From positions 14,168,501 to 14,232,500 of the forward strand of contig CATNEN010000039.1 in assembly GCA_950097015.1 (NCBI GenBank): a stretch of 64,000 nucleotides of DNA. Direction: 5' to 3'. Both the position numbers and the translations under genes were made by a program. This document shows, one piece after another, positions 1-12,304 of this stretch. The notes below the pieces were generated by a model. That model did not search any database, was not told where the DNA came from, and saw only the letters and a program-made list of their open reading frames with translations. Source of the stretch: Macrostomum hystrix. Its lineage: Eukaryota; Platyhelminthes; Macrostomidae. Position 1 is the stretch's first letter. Each line of letters opens with the position of its first letter.

Positions 1-2935
1 CTAACAGTCTTGGGTGTCTAACAGTCTTGAGTGTCTAACAGTCTTGGGTGTCTAACAGTCTTGAGTGTCTAACAGTCTTGAGTGTCTAACAGTCTTGAGT
101 GTCTAACAGTCTTGAGTGTCTAACAGTCTTGAGTGTCTAACAGTCTTGAGTGTCCAACAGTCTTCGGTATCTAACTGTATTAAGTGTCTAACAGACTTTG
201 GTGTCTAACAGTCTTGGGTGTCTAACAGTCTTGGGTGTCCAACAGTCTTGGGTATCTAACTGTATTGGGTGTCTAACAGACTTTGGTGTCTAACAGTCTT
301 GAGTGTCTAACAGTCTTGAGTGTCTAACAGTCTTGAGTGTCTAACAGTCTTGAGTGTCTAACAGTCTTGAGTGTCTAACAGTCTTGAGTGTCTAACAGTC
401 TTGAGTGTCTAACAGTCTTGGGTGTCTAACAGTCTTGGGTGTCTAACAGTCTTGAGTGTCTAACAGTCTTGGGTGTCTAACAGTCTTGGGTGTCTAACAG
501 TCTTGGGTGTCTAACAGTCTTGGGTGTCTAACAGTCTTGAGTGTCTAACAGTCTTCGGTATCTAACTGTATTGGGTGTCTAACAGACTTGGGTGTCTAAC
601 AGTCTTGAGTGTCTAACAGTCTTGGGTGTCTAACAGTCTTGTTAGTTAGTTGGGTGTCTTAACAGTCTTGTCTTCGGTATCTAACTGTATTGGGTGTCTA
701 ACAGACTTTGGTGTCTAACAGTCTTGAGTGTCTAACAGTCTTGAGTGTCTAACAGTCTTGAGTGTCTAACAGTCTTGAGTGTCTAACAGTCTTGAGTGTC
801 TAACAGTCTTGAGTGTCTAACAGTCTTGAGTGTCTAACAGTCTTAAGTGTCCAACAGTCTTGTGTGTCTAACAGTCTTGTGTGTCCAACAGTCTTGTGTG
901 TCTAACAGTCTTGAGTGTCTAACAGTCTTGGGTGTCTAACAGTCTTGAGTGTCTAACAGTCTTGAGTGTCTAACAGTCTTGAGTGTCTAACAGTCTTGAG
1001 TGTCTAACAGTCTTGAGTGTCTAACAGTCTGGAGTGTCCAACAGTCTTCGGTATCTAACTGTATTGGGTGTCTAACAGACTTCGGTGTCTAACAGTCTTG
1101 GGTGTCTAACAGTCTTGAGTGTCTAACAGTCTTGAGTGTCTAACAGTCTTGAGTGTCTAACAGTCTTGAGTGTCCAACAGTCTTCGGTATCTAACTGTAT
1201 TAAGTGTCTAACAGACTTTGGTGTCTAACAGTCTTGGGTGTCTAACAGTCTTGGGTGTCCAACAGTCTTGGGTATCTAACTGTATTGGGTGTCTAACAGA
1301 CTTTGGTGTCTAACAGTCTTGAGTGTCTAACAGTCTTGAGTGTCTAACAGTCTTGAGTGTCTAACAGTCTTGAGTGTCTAACAGTCTTGAGTGTCTAACA
1401 GTCTTGAGTGTCTAACAGTCTTGAGTGTCTAACAGTCTTGGGTGTCTAACAGTCTTGGGTGTCTAACAGTCTTGAGTGTCTAACAGTCTTGGGTGTCTAA
1501 CAGTCTTGGGTGTCTAACAGTCTTGGGTGTCTAACAGTCTTGGGTGTCTAACAGTCTTGAGTGTCTAACAGTCTTCGGTATCTAACTGTATTGGGTGTCT
1601 AACAGACTTGGGTGTCTAACAGTCTTGAGTGTCTAACAGTCTTGGGTGTCTAACAGTCTTCGGTATCTAACTGTATTGGGTGTCTAACAGACTTTGGTGT
1701 CTAACAGTCTTGAGTGTCTAACAGTCTTGAGTGTCTAACAGTCTTGAGTGTCTAACAGTCTTGAGTGTCTAACAGTCTTGAGTGTCTAACAGTCTTGAGT
1801 GTCTAACAGTCTTGAGTGTCTAACAGTCTTGAGTGTCTAACAGTCTTGAGTGTCTAACAGTCTTGAGTGTCTAACAGTCTTGAGTGTCTAACAGTCTTGA
1901 GTGTCTAACAGTCTTGAGTGTCTAACAGTCTTGAGTGTCTAACAGTCTTCGGTATCTAACAGTCTTGAGTGTCTAACAGTCTTGAGTGTCTAACAGTCTT
2001 GAGTGTCTAACAGTCTTGAGTGTCTAACAGTCTTGAGTGTCTAACAGTCTTGGGTGTCTAACAGTCTTGAGTGTCCAACAGTCTTGAGTGTCTAACAGTC
2101 TTGAGTGTCTAACAGTCTTGAGTGTCTAACAGTCTTGAGTGTCTAACAGACTTTGGTGTCTAACAGTCTTGAGTGTCCAACAGACTTTGGTGTCTAACAG
2201 TCTTGAGTGTCCAACAGTCTTGGGTGTCTAACAGTCTTGAGTGTCTAACAGTCTTGAGTGTCTAACAGTCTTGAGTGTCTAACAGTCTTGAGTGTCTAAC
2301 AGTCTTGAGTGTCTAACAGTCTTGAGTGTCTAACAGTCTTGAGTGTCTAACAGTCTTGAGTGTCTAACAGTCTTGAGTGTCTAACAGTCTTGAGTGTCTA
2401 ACAGTCTTGAGTGTCTAACAGTCTTGGGTGTCTAACAGTCTTGAGTGTCTAACAGTCTTGGGTGTCTAACAGTCTTGAGTGTCTAACAGTCTTGAGTGTC
2501 TAACAGTCTTGAGTGTCTAACAGTCTTGAGTGTCTAACAGTCTTGGGTGTCTAACAGTCTTGAGTGTCTAACAGTCTTGAGTGTCTAACAGTCTTGAGTG
2601 TCTAACAGTCTTGAGTGTCTAACAGTCTTGAGTGTCTAACAGTCTTGAGTGTCTAACAGTCTTGGGTGTCTAACAGTCTTGAGTGTCTAACAGTCTTGAG
2701 TGTCTAACAGTCTTGAGTGTCTAACAGTCTTGAGTGTCTAACAGTCTTGGGTGTCTAACAGTCTTGAGTGTCTAACAGTCTTGAGTGTCTAACAGTCTTG
2801 AGTGTCTAACAGTCTTGAGTGTCTAACAGTCTTGAGTGTCTAACAGTCTTGAGTATCTAACAGTCTTGAGTGTCCAACAGTCTTGAGTGTCTAACAGTCT
2901 TGAGTGTCTAACAGTCTGGAGTGTCTAACAGTCTA
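1..2935. repeat. 17 bp satellite array
   Basis: Uninterrupted tandem array of a 17 bp unit, CTAACAGTCTTGAGTGT, with common variants (GGGTGT, TTGGTGT, CCAACAG, CTTCGGTATCTAACTGTATT). It starts before the window. A block of about 540 bp from 121 to 640 recurs at 1141-1660, exactly 1020 bp (60 units) later, so there is higher-order structure. The same unit returns at 30290-30595 and 59753-59890. No coding capacity is supported. Confidence 0.97.
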
Positions 2936-3225
2936 ACAAGTAAAGGCTTGATTCAAACTAGCGTGTTTAGAAAAGCTAGCTTCACTGGTCTCATGCTAAG
3001 GTTTGATGCCCTCTGCCCTAGACAATGGAAAGACGGTTTGGTGCAGTGCTTTCTCCAAAGAGCTTTTCTGATTTGCAGTTCCTGGAAGCTTTTTCATGAT
3101 GAACTGGAGCAGCTTACTCGGCTGTTCATGATGAATGGATACCCTCGTGACCATATTTCCAACATCATTAATAGGTTTCTCTGCAAGAAGTTCACTGGTC
3201 AAAATTATACTCAGAAGAAAAATCT
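2930..3225 (+). pseudogene. Penelope-like / related retroelement RT C-terminal fragment
   Basis: An open frame on the plus strand reads through a stretch that resembles the end of the reverse transcriptase of Penelope-type retroelements. Key pieces are SVFRKASFTGLMLRFDALCP, then WKDGLVQCFLQRAF, ICSSW, FHDELEQL and NGYPRDHISNIINRFL, in the order expected for that family (known: the family has a YRKPTHTG...CP..WK..L...L..RA pattern here). The catalytic palm and any GIY-YIG endonuclease are absent. The 17 bp satellite abuts its 5' side and an 11 bp microsatellite its 3' side, so it is a dead fragment caught between arrays. Family assignment is from motif pattern only. Confidence 0.6.
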
Positions 3226-3298
3226 CACTTTTACTCTTATTTTACTCTTATTTTACTCTTATTTTACTCTTATTTTACTCTTATTTTACTCTTATTTT
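3226..3298. repeat. 11 bp tandem repeat
   Basis: About six copies of TTTTACTCTTA directly after the RT fragment. Confidence 0.9.
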
Positions 3299-3483
3299 AG
3301 ACCAGGACCGACAGGCCGAAAAGCGCGGTGTTCTTTCTGACACGAGGTGCGGCGACATCGATGAGATGGACGCTTTTCAGCGGCTTGATTTTTTGCCGGC
3401 ATGGGAAAGTTTTCGAGCTGAGGTAAAAAAATCCGGATGTCGTATCTCGGCATGCACTGAACACAGCTATTCTGAAAGAAGAC
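3299..3483 (+). other. unique spacer, possible orphan exon
   Basis: A unique stretch open in one plus frame. It begins after TTATTTTAG (acceptor-like) and contains GAG|GTAAAA (donor-like) near 3421. The predicted peptide (around residues AEKRGVLSDTRCGDIDEMDA) is not recognised. It may be an exon or a chance open frame between repeats. Confidence 0.15.
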
Positions 3484-4226
3484 ATTTACTTGTTGACAAT
3501 GATCCCCCAGTTGACAATAATCCCCCAGTTGACCACGATCCGACAGTTGACAATGATCCCCAGTTGAGAATGATCCCCCAGTTGACAATGATCCCCCAGT
3601 TGACAATGATCCCCCAGTTGAGAATGATCCCCCAGTTGACAATGATCCCCCAATTGACAATGATCCCCAGTTGACAATGATCCCCCAGCTAACAATGATC
3701 ACCCATTTGACAATGATCACCCATTTGATGATGACTCCCCATTGACGATGATCCCCAGTTCTCAATGCTCCCCCAGTTGACAATCATCTCCCATTTGATG
3801 ATGACTCCCCATTGATGATGATCCCCAGTTGACAATGATCCCCCAGTATGCCAGGATCCCCCAGTTGACCATGATCCCCCATTTGATGATTATCCCCCAG
3901 TTGACAATGATCCCCCCAGTTTAAACTGATCCCCCAGCTGACAATGATCTCCCCATTTGATGATGACTCCCCAGTTGACAATGATCCCCCAGTTGAGAAT
4001 GATCCCCAGTTGACAATGATCCCCCAGTTGACAATGATCACCCAGTTGACAATGATCCCCCAGTTCGCCAGGATCCCCCAGTTGACCATGATCCCCCAGT
4101 TGACAATGTTCCCCCAGTTGACAATGATCCCCCAGTTGACAATGATCCCCCAGTTGATCATGATCCCCTATTTGACGATGAGTCCCCATTGATGATGATC
4201 CCCAGTTGACAATGATCCTCAGTTGA
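3484..4226. repeat. 17-18 bp minisatellite
   Basis: Tandem copies of AGTTGACAATGATCCCCC with substitutions and one-base length changes. The long open frames across it on both strands are by-products of the periodicity. The following 150 bp (4227-4380) is AT-rich with nothing recognisable. Confidence 0.93.
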
Positions 4227-4383
4227 ATTTTTATATTAGCTGCTTTTATAGAAAATTGAGAAGAACAACATTAAATATTATTAGAGAAAATTATTATCAT
4301 ACAAATCATATCATTATGACGTAAAAGGATAACAAAACTTGTATGTAAAGAACTAGATTCAATGACAAAAGAAAAAAATTGCC

Positions 4384-6060
4384 ATGATTCAAACTCTGGT
4401 TTAGCCATGATTAAAACTCTGGTTTAGCCATGATTCAAACTCTGGTTTAGCCATGATTCAAACTCTGGTTTAGCCATGATTCAAACTCTGGTTTAGCCAT
4501 GATTCAAACTCTGGTTTAGCCATGATTCAAACTCTGGGTTAGCCATGATTCAAACGCTGGTTTAGCCATGATTCAAACTCTGGTTTAGCCATGATTCAGA
4601 CTCTGGTTGGCTATGATTCAAACTCTGGTTTAACCATGATTCAGACTCTGGTTGGCTATGATTCAAACTCTGGTTGGCTATGATTCAAACTCTGGTTTAA
4701 CCATGATTCAGACTCTGGTTGGCTATGATTCAAACTCTGGTTGGCTATGATTCAAACTCTGGTTTAACCATGATTCAAACGATGGGTTAGCCATGATTCA
4801 AACTCTGGTTTAGCCATGATTCAAACGATGGGTTAGCCATGATTCAAACGCTGGTTTAGCCATGATTCAAACGCTGGGTTAGCCATGATTCAAACGCTGG
4901 GTTAGCCATGATCCAAACTCTGGTTTAGCCATGATTCAGACTCTGGTTTAGCCATGATTCAGACTCTGGTTTAGCCATGATTCAAACTCTGGTTGGCTAT
5001 GATTCAAACTCTGGTTGGCTATGATTCAAACTCTGGTTTAACCATGATTCAGACTCTGGTTGGCTATGATTCAAACTCTGGTTGGCTATGATTCAAACTC
5101 TGGTTTAACCATGATTCAAACGCTGGTTTAGCCATGATTCAAACGCTGGGTTAGCCATGATCCAAACTCTGGTTTAGCCATGATTTGAGCTCTGGTTTAG
5201 CCATGATTCAGACTCTGGTTTAGCCATGATCCAAACTCTGGTTTAGCCATGATTTGAGCTCTGGTTTAGCCATGATTCAGACTCTGGTTTAGCCATGATT
5301 CAGACTCTGGTTTAGCCATGATTCAAACTCTGGTTGGCTATGATTCAAACTCTGGTTTAACCATGATTCAGACTCTGGTTGGCTATGATTCAAACTCTGG
5401 TTGGCTATGATTCAAACTCTGGTTTAACCATGATTCAAACGCTGGTTTAGCCATGATTCAAACGCTGGGTTAGCCATGATCCAAACTCTGGTTGGCTATG
5501 ATTCAAACTCTGTTTTAGCCATGATTCAGACTCTGGTTTAGCCATGATTCAGACTCTGGTTTAGCCATGATTCAGACTCTGGTTTAGCCATGATTCAGAC
5601 TCTGGTGTAGCCATGATTCAGACTCTGGTTTAGCCATGATTCAAACTCTGGTTTAGCATTCAGACTCTGGTTTAGCCATGATTCAGACTCTGGTTTAGCC
5701 ATGATTCAAACTCTGGTTGGCTATGATTCAAACTCTGTTTTAGCCATGATTCGGACTCTGGTTTAGCCATGATTCAGACTCTGGTGTAGCCATGATTCAG
5801 ACTCTGGTTTAGCCATGATTCAAACTCTGGTTGGCTATGATTCAAACTCTGTTTTAGCCATGATTCGGACTCTGGTTTAGCCATGATTCAGACTCTGGTG
5901 TAGCCATGATTCAGACTCTGGTTTAGCCATGATTCAGACTCTGGTTTAGCCATGATTCAGACTCTGGTTTAGCCATGATTCAAACTCTGGTTGGCTATGA
6001 TTCAAACTCTGTTTTAGCCATGATTCAGACGCTGGTGTAGCCATGATTCAGACTCTGGTT
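4384..6060. repeat. 22-23 bp minisatellite
   Basis: Roughly 73 tandem copies of a 23 bp unit built on GCCATGATTCAAACTCTGG plus TTTA, interspersed with a 22 bp variant (GGCTATGATTC...). Variant pairs recur in blocks (for example 4606-4760, 4985-5110 and 5330-5450), pointing to unequal exchange of multi-unit segments. Confidence 0.95.
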
Positions 6061-6920
6061 TTGCTAGGCAAAAGTGAATTAAAAGTTTCACCTTTATTTT
6101 CAAAATTAAATAAACCGCTTTGCATCCATCACTACTGACTGACAATTAATTTAAATGATTTGACGCAGTGCAGAGTCGAACCAGGGACACTTCGCCTAGC
6201 CTAACCTAACCCATTCCTAGTGCCTACACATCGGCTACTCCGGACTGTTGGATTGTGGATGCAAAAATTAGCCTTATAAAATGAATTCTTAAAGTTCTGG
6301 CTTTGTACAATGAAGTAAGAAAATAGAGTAAACTTAGTCTCGCGGTTGGTTGTGTACCTTTATTTCAAATTTGTGTCCAGATCGTGCAGGCTTTCAACTC
6401 AGGCAGCTAGAGGGTTTGTCACAAGTTGACGACGCAATTCCAATTCAGCGGCAGTCAGTGAAATTCTAAATAGGCGAAGATGGTTTGACCCTTGAAAATA
6501 TGGGCAAAAAATCATGTTTTTCGAACTTTTATCCCATTTAGAATGCAGCAATTTCTTAGCAAAAAGTTGTGTACCGTTGCTGAAACATTTGGCATCTTTT
6601 GGCGAAAGAATGGTGAAAATCGGTTCAGCCGTTTTTTATAATCAGGGATTGAATGTAGAAATGTACACACTGTAGAACAGGAAAGCGCTGAGGCAGTGGG
6701 CCTGCCTCGGACAACAGATAACAGAAGCCAGCTCAGCCTGTACACATTTGGGCAGTAATTATTGTAACTATCTCGCCAGTGGGGTTGACACAGCTATGCA
6801 CATTTGGGTGAGAAATTTCTTATCAGTACGCTCGCCTAACAAAACTGGCTCTGATGCAATCATTAAAATTGGCACTGGAGCCTCACTGTGCACAAGTTGA
6901 ATAAATGAATCTGTAGTGTC
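6061..6920. other. unique sequence with TE 3'-end-like motif
   Basis: No gene recognised. Around 6590-6640 the phrase TTTTGGCGAAAGAATGGTGA followed by AAATCGGTTCAGCCGTT resembles 8155-8195 (GGTGAAGGAATTTTGAAAAT then CGGTTGAGCCGTT). This conserved tail is typical of old retroposon 3' ends dispersed in invertebrate genomes. Nothing else is supported. Confidence 0.4.
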
Positions 6921-8040
6921 AGCTTGTTTGCCCTTCTATCTCCCCGTGTTATTATTCAATACTTATTTTTAGACACGTGTATTTTGCTAAGAGTTCATCC
7001 ACGCCAAGCCGGGCCGGACCAGCTGGGGGAACGGACGCCCACCACCCCGCGAGCGCTACCCCTGGGCTACGGTCCCGGCCAATCAGCGAGCGACCCGGCC
7101 TCACTACCTGTCTACCCTCGGCAAGAAGCGACCCCGGGGCTCAGAACGGCGGTCGCAAGTCTACTGCGATTTGTCGCCTTGGCTCAAGCTACAGCCAGGC
7201 ATCCACCTCGCCGATCGACCTAATTTGGGGTTAAAATGACTATATAACGAAGCGTGTTTTTGTAGTCCAAATTATCTTTTTCTCCGCAATTCGCCTCACA
7301 CTGTGAGAAGCACGTGCAAATTATCGTTCTTCGCAATTCGCCTCACACTGTGAGAAGCACGTGCAACTAGTCCACTTGTTTTGTCCCTCCCCGCCCGACC
7401 ACACTCCGCTTGTTCAGTTAGGTAGCTTTCGGCGCTACGCGTCTTGAGAGTGCGCCGCTGACAAGGGTGGTCTAGATAGGCGCTTGTTGTCGAAGTCAGT
7501 ACGTGCTCTCTTCGGAGACTCCGCCGTCAGGCAGAAGGAGTGCCAACCGATAGGATCTGTCGGGGCAGCGCTGAAAGCAGAGACAACCGGAGCCTCTCGG
7601 GAAGAGTAGGCGCGGATGTAGGCCAGTTAAGTAAAAATTGTTATATCCAAATTGTTAGACCAGACTTTCTTCTCACTGTGAGCGCGCTATAATTTATTTC
7701 CGTGTGAACATCTATTCTGTCAGTATAACTTTAAGTCAAGTAAACTATATTCAGAGTAATTCCTATTCGTATCTGGAATCTTAGTCACAGCCGATTAACT
7801 CACTCCTAATCAATTTATTCGAGTCTTCGCGTTCATACTGTGTTATTCTTTTTCATTGGGAGTTTCGCCGGGCCGGAGGACGACACGGATCTCATCGCTT
7901 ATCTATTCCACTTCGCTCGCTACCAGTCTCTAACGCTATTTAATTCCAGATTTCCCTGCTGCTATTGAAACGATTGGTTGGACACCGACCCCGGTGAATA
8001 GTGAATAGTCGCTAGCTTCAAATTCCTCACGCTCCAGCTA
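6921..8040 (+). mobile_element. possible LTR / retroelement leader
   Basis: A GC-rich block (7000-7230) runs into a TATA-like ACTATATAACG at about 7238, then two tandem copies of a roughly 45-50 bp segment containing CCTCACACTGTGAGAAGCAC (7270-7365), then a structured leader-like region. Near 7975 TTGGTTGGACACCGACCCC could be a tRNA primer-binding site. No second LTR and no gag-pol was found nearby, so this is a weak inference. Confidence 0.25.
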
Positions 8041-9140
8041 GGACATTCATTTTATTACAAATCCATTGGAAAAGCCTATGTAAACCAGTTAATCCCCTTG
8101 GCAATGGAATTAAGCTTAATAAAAATACGTGTACTGATTCGGGACCATTTGACATATTTTGGTGAAGGAATTTTGAAAATCGGTTGAGCCGTTCGGAAGA
8201 TAGTTTGATTGCAAACATACAAACAAAGATACATACATAAATAAAATATTTTTGTTGCAGTTCTGAATCTGATAACGCCTGCAGCTATGCTCAAAAACTC
8301 TTTCCTTAGTTTTAGTATTGAATAAAACTTGCTGCTTCACTCGAAAATACTTATATTCTTTTCTGAGAGCGAGTACAGTAATAATAAAGCTAACAAATAT
8401 CTGCTTCGACAGTAGCTAACCAAAAGCGCTTATTATTTATACTCGAACCAAAAAAATTGCCAATAAAAAATACTAAAACAGTAACTTACGTTTTTAACTG
8501 TTGATGATAGAAGATTTGAAGAAAAAGAAGCAGTAACAAAGCTGATGCTGAATTTGGATCTGCATTCTGCAAAATAATAAAAGTACTTTACTTCGGAGCT
8601 AGATGAAAAGAAAGCGGCACAATGATCGAAGTCGAGACAAGGTTTGACAATAGAAAGGCTGCAGTTTTATGGATAGAAAGGAGGAGGAGAGGTCTCGCTA
8701 GCATTGAGCATCATAAAAGCCCAATCATGAAATCTGCTATGTACGTCTGAAATCACTCGATCAGCCAAGAGACAAATTTATAAACGTACGTACGGGTCGA
8801 AAAGCAGTGACGCAATCCTATTCAATTGAGAGTATCGGGCCCTGTTCAGTGCTATACCAATGCACGCGCGGGCGAGAAAAAGCACCGATGCAATCTAATA
8901 AAGCTGACAGTGTCCGGCCCTATTCTAATTTAACCTTGTTTGGCCTCCTATTGAAAGCAATAGGAAAACTCGTTTTTCGAATATTTAATATTGTTAGCAT
9001 TGAAGCAGACTAACGAAATTTTCAAGGTCTCATGCCAGTAAAATTTGTAATGTTTAGCAAAAAACGCGATCAAATTTGGTTGAGGCATTTAGCCTGTGTA
9101 TCGAAATTCCACAAACAGACAGACTTTAGAGATTTAAGTA
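8041..9140. other. unique sequence, no gene seen
   Basis: AT-rich. It contains the TE-tail motif at 8155-8195 (see 6061-6920) and an imperfect duplication about 83 bp apart (near 8800-8845 and 8880-8928, both ending in a GGCCCT-type motif). No supported coding region. Confidence 0.5.
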
Positions 9141-9148
9141 TAGTTGGA

Positions 9149-9215
9149 TGGAGGATGGAGGATGGAGGATGGAGGATGGAGGATGGAGGAAGGAAGGATG
9201 GAGGATGGAGGAAGG
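9149..9215. repeat. GGATGGAG short tandem repeat
   Basis: About eight copies of the 8 bp unit GGATGGAG, with one GAAGGAAG interruption. Confidence 0.9.
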
Positions 9216-9383
9216 ATAAGATTGTCGATAAATATTGTCGATAATTTTCACGAATGCAGTTTAGCCATCAAAGAGCGGTTCTCTGACATAACGAATGCAT
9301 TTTTCTCCCCGCCTGATAAAAAAGTTATTTTTCCACTGGCTCCAAGCTATTCGAAAACGAAAAACTACGAGCTAAATTAGTAA

Positions 9384-10620
9384 TTGATCCGCTTGCACCA
9401 CTCTCGAAATCAACAGCAACTTCAGCAGCACATGGACCCACACCTCCGCGCGGTGTGCTGTGGAGCCCTTCCCCGCATGGGGGAGAGCCTCGAAGTTGGG
9501 CTCAAAACACTCGGAGCTGCAGTTACGACCGCGAAAGTCTTGAAGGCCGCGGTTATCGTCAACGACGAAGAATGGCGCAGACTAAAGCGCGCCGGCGAAA
9601 TCGAATCCAATCCAGGCCCGCAGTTGCGCATCGGCTTCAAACTCCAACTTAGGGCCAACCCTATCCGTTGTTCAGGCTGCGGCGGAGGTGCACACCAGAA
9701 ATGCACCAACCAACGTCCAGCAACATCAAATTGTGTCAGGCCGGCAGCAAATCCTGGCAGTGCACCGGCTGCTAATACGGCAACGCAGCTGGTCCAGTCA
9801 ACGCAGCTACGCAGAGGCTGCCGTGCAAAGCCTGCGGATCCACCATTCGGCAAGGACAGCGTGGCATCCAATGCCACGACTGTGGTATTAGTTACCACGG
9901 AAAGTGCGCGATGGCCAAGAATGGGTTTGCTTTGACTGCCGCGCAACCTGGCCCCTAGAAGACGACATGCAACCAAACGACCCCAACTTGGGCTCCCCGG
10001 AGAAGCCAAGGTGCCTCGACCCAGCGAAGGTGGAATCTCCCCAGCAGGACGCTGACGGCAGCATTCTCACGGTGATCTCCGAGACAGGTAACACCGATAA
10101 CAGCGACACGAGAAGCAGCAAAGTGACCCCGGGTAGCCACGAGGAAAAACCGAGCAACGAAGGCAACACCTCGACCCGCCCAACCGACACGCCCCAGAGC
10201 GGAGTCCGGTACCCATGCTGTGTCTGCAAAACGCATGTCGGAGGCAACGTGTGGAGTGTGCGCTGCAGCATTTCAGGAGCCTGGTGTCACCAGGGCTGCA
10301 GCAATCTCAACATTTGCGAATTTAAAGCCCGCAGCATGGCGGTAAATGCAGTCTCCAACTCGGACAATGACCAACGAGAACACGATGAGCACCCGGAGTA
10401 CAACCGTCCACGAAGCGACGTTAAAGCGCCATTGACGCGCCAAGTCAGGTGCGGCTACAAAGAATGCCACAAGCCCCTCAGGGCCGGACACGGCTTGGCC
10501 TGTCGAGACTGTAATCTCCGGGTGCACTAAATTTGCAGTTGAAAACTAATCGAACGCTGGACAGCTGGCGGTGCAGGTTCTGCGCCGCTAAACCGGAACC
10601 AGCAAAACCGGCAACCGGCC
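9384..10620 (+). pseudogene. non-LTR retrotransposon ORF1 with 2A-like motif and PHD-type fingers, frameshifted
   Basis: The region reads as a retrotransposon ORF1 broken across frames. Frame 1 from 9384 carries AGEIESNPGP (near 9592-9621), which fits the 2A ribosome-skipping signature (D/E)xExNPGP. It is followed by a Cys-rich finger (CSGCGGGAHQKC), whose last pair (SWQC..C) appears in another frame near 9755. A second finger is read near 9822-9905 (PCKACGS...CHDC...YHGKC) in a third frame. A third lies at 10210-10300 (YPCCVCKTH...CHQGC), and a fourth begins at 10449 (CGYKECHKPL...CRDC) and ends SWRCRFC after a stop. Known: CR1/L2-type and related elements place a 2A and PHD-like fingers at the ORF1 start. 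Several frameshifts and a stop show that it is dead. Its RT is not adjacent; 11684-12130 may be its 3' end. Confidence 0.6.
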
Positions 10621-11680
10621 GCGGTGTGTTAAGTACTAAGCAAGTGTTAAGTACGGAGAACAAGTGTTAAGTACAAGTGTTAGTATTCCCCAGCAGGGGA
10701 ATATTTATCTATTCTATCTATCTAAACAAGAATATCTATTCTTATAGATTTTTATTTCCTTATGTGGAATTGTTAGAAACTAGAACACTTCCATTTTTTT
10801 TACTTTCACTTATTTTGACTACTACACATTGCTGAATATTCCAGGCCAACATGCAACCATTCAAAAAACAAGCTAAGAATTTGATAAAAATTAGTTTTGT
10901 AGTTTCAAGTGACAGTGAAGATGATACTCATGGGAGAGAAGACGTTGAAATGACTGAAAGAAATGATCAATCTGAGGATGAACAACCTGGTCAGGAAGCA
11001 AGCCTTCAAGCTAGTGGTAGTAACCAAACTAAAGACCAAGAACATTTGGACATACCAAGTTTGTTGCCATGTCGCTTATAATATTATAAGTCTATATATT
11101 TATTATGCTGTGATAAGGTGATCAACCATGAGTGTTGATTTTGATCTGACAGCAGAGAGGTTAACGTTCCCTTTACTTTATCCTCGTGCACGCCATACTC
11201 GAAACTTATTATCTTATTTTCAAAGCAATTACATGCAATAAATGCTTATTCCAAAGCAATCTTTACATCAAAATTATATCCCGCTCCATTTTATCTTAAC
11301 TAAAATATAGGCTTTCAATTCTATCGTGATTTGTGTTTGGCTCATTTTTTAAACGACCTCAAATTTAGTGAGGGTCACAATTAACCTTGAAACAATTGTG
11401 CGATATTTCGGATGCGTTGATAATGTACACTGTTTATGATATTTGTACATTAGACATATCAATCATACATGCCCTTAGTACGTAGACGCATAGCCTTATA
11501 GACGCCTGAAGCCAGAAGAAAGAGGAAAGCAGATAATGCAACTGGTTATCTGTACGTCATACAAAGACGTTAAAATTGCGTATCAGAATTAAGTATTGAG
11601 GACGTTAGGGAGACGAAAAAACGACCATGGGACGTATTATTTTCTCTCCAGGATACGTATCCAGGACATAACGATACGTT
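10621..11680. other. mostly AT-rich spacer with one small open frame
   Basis: At 10640-10680 there are short GTGTTAAGTA repeats and then TCTA-type microsatellite. An ATG at 10851 opens a 76-codon acidic frame (SSDSEDDTHGREDVEMTE) preceded by an acceptor-like TATTCCAG. It could be an exon of an unknown gene but has no recognisable relative. The rest, 11082-11680, shows nothing. Confidence 0.3.
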
Positions 11681-11683
11681 TAA

Positions 11684-12130
11684 ATGCTGCCCGGGCTTGA
11701 ACAGCATTGGTGGCAAGATAGCCTGGTGTGGGTCCCAGGACACTGCGGACTGCCGGGTAACGAGGCTGCGGACACTCTAGCCAAAGAAGGCAGCTCGATG
11801 GACCAGGCCAACTCCCCGTGGCAGTGGACGCACCAGGCGGCAATCTACGCCCTGCGCAGAACGCTGGCGGACCACACCTGGACCCACAAACTGTCCGAAG
11901 AGACCTACGGAGGGCACACTATCAACAGGCGGCCAATGGCCAGCTGGACCAGGCGTGAGACCGTCGAGTACATCCATCTTCCGCACAGGTCACTCGCTAC
12001 AACTGCGAGCGTACGCACATAGAATCGGCCTGGCTGACAGCCCCAACTGTCGTCTCTGCGAGCAGACGGAAGACATCGAACATATTTGGCCGGATTGCCC
12101 GGCCCTAAACAACATCAGGCGCAGCAACAG
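11684..12130 (+). pseudogene. non-LTR retrotransposon RNase H and zinc-knuckle tail
   Basis: The first frame (11684-12022) contains LVWVPGHCGLPGNEAADTLA, the C-terminal His-containing segment of the RNase H domain carried by Jockey/I/R1-type elements. After one frameshift, the second frame (about 11955-12130) contains LRAYAHRIGLADSPNCRLC and EHIWPDCPAL, the CX2C...H...C knuckle that ends these polymerases. The RT palm is missing, so this is a 5'-truncated copy. It is followed immediately by CAC/CAT-rich sequence and the 33 bp array. Confidence 0.75.
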
Positions 12131-12169
12131 CACCACGCATGCGGACATGGAGCAGCAGACCAGCGGAGT

Positions 12170-12304
12170 GCCGCATCATCGTCACTGATTCGTCACTCCC
12201 AGCATCACTAACAGAAACTCTCATATCATCACTCCCAGCATCACCACTCACAGCATTATCACTCCCAGCATCACTCATATCATCACCCCAGCATCATCAC
12301 TTCC
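12170..12304. repeat. CATCACTCCCAG short repeats
   Basis: Loose repetition of ATCACTCCCAGC and ATATCATCACT phrases leading into the 33 bp array. Confidence 0.7.

Noticed and set aside
1-6060. CRISPR-like direct repeats
   Set aside because: Repeats are head-to-tail without spacers, and the setting is eukaryotic; they are satellites.
6161-6250. tRNA-like gene on the minus strand (B-box-like GGTTCGACTC, A-box-like TAGCCGATGTGTAGGC)
   Set aside because: The acceptor and T stems do not pair convincingly; at best a decayed tRNA-derived SINE head.
10851-11081. Small acidic protein as a confident gene
   Set aside because: No homology, single short frame, only an acceptor-like border; left as a mention in the spacer entry.
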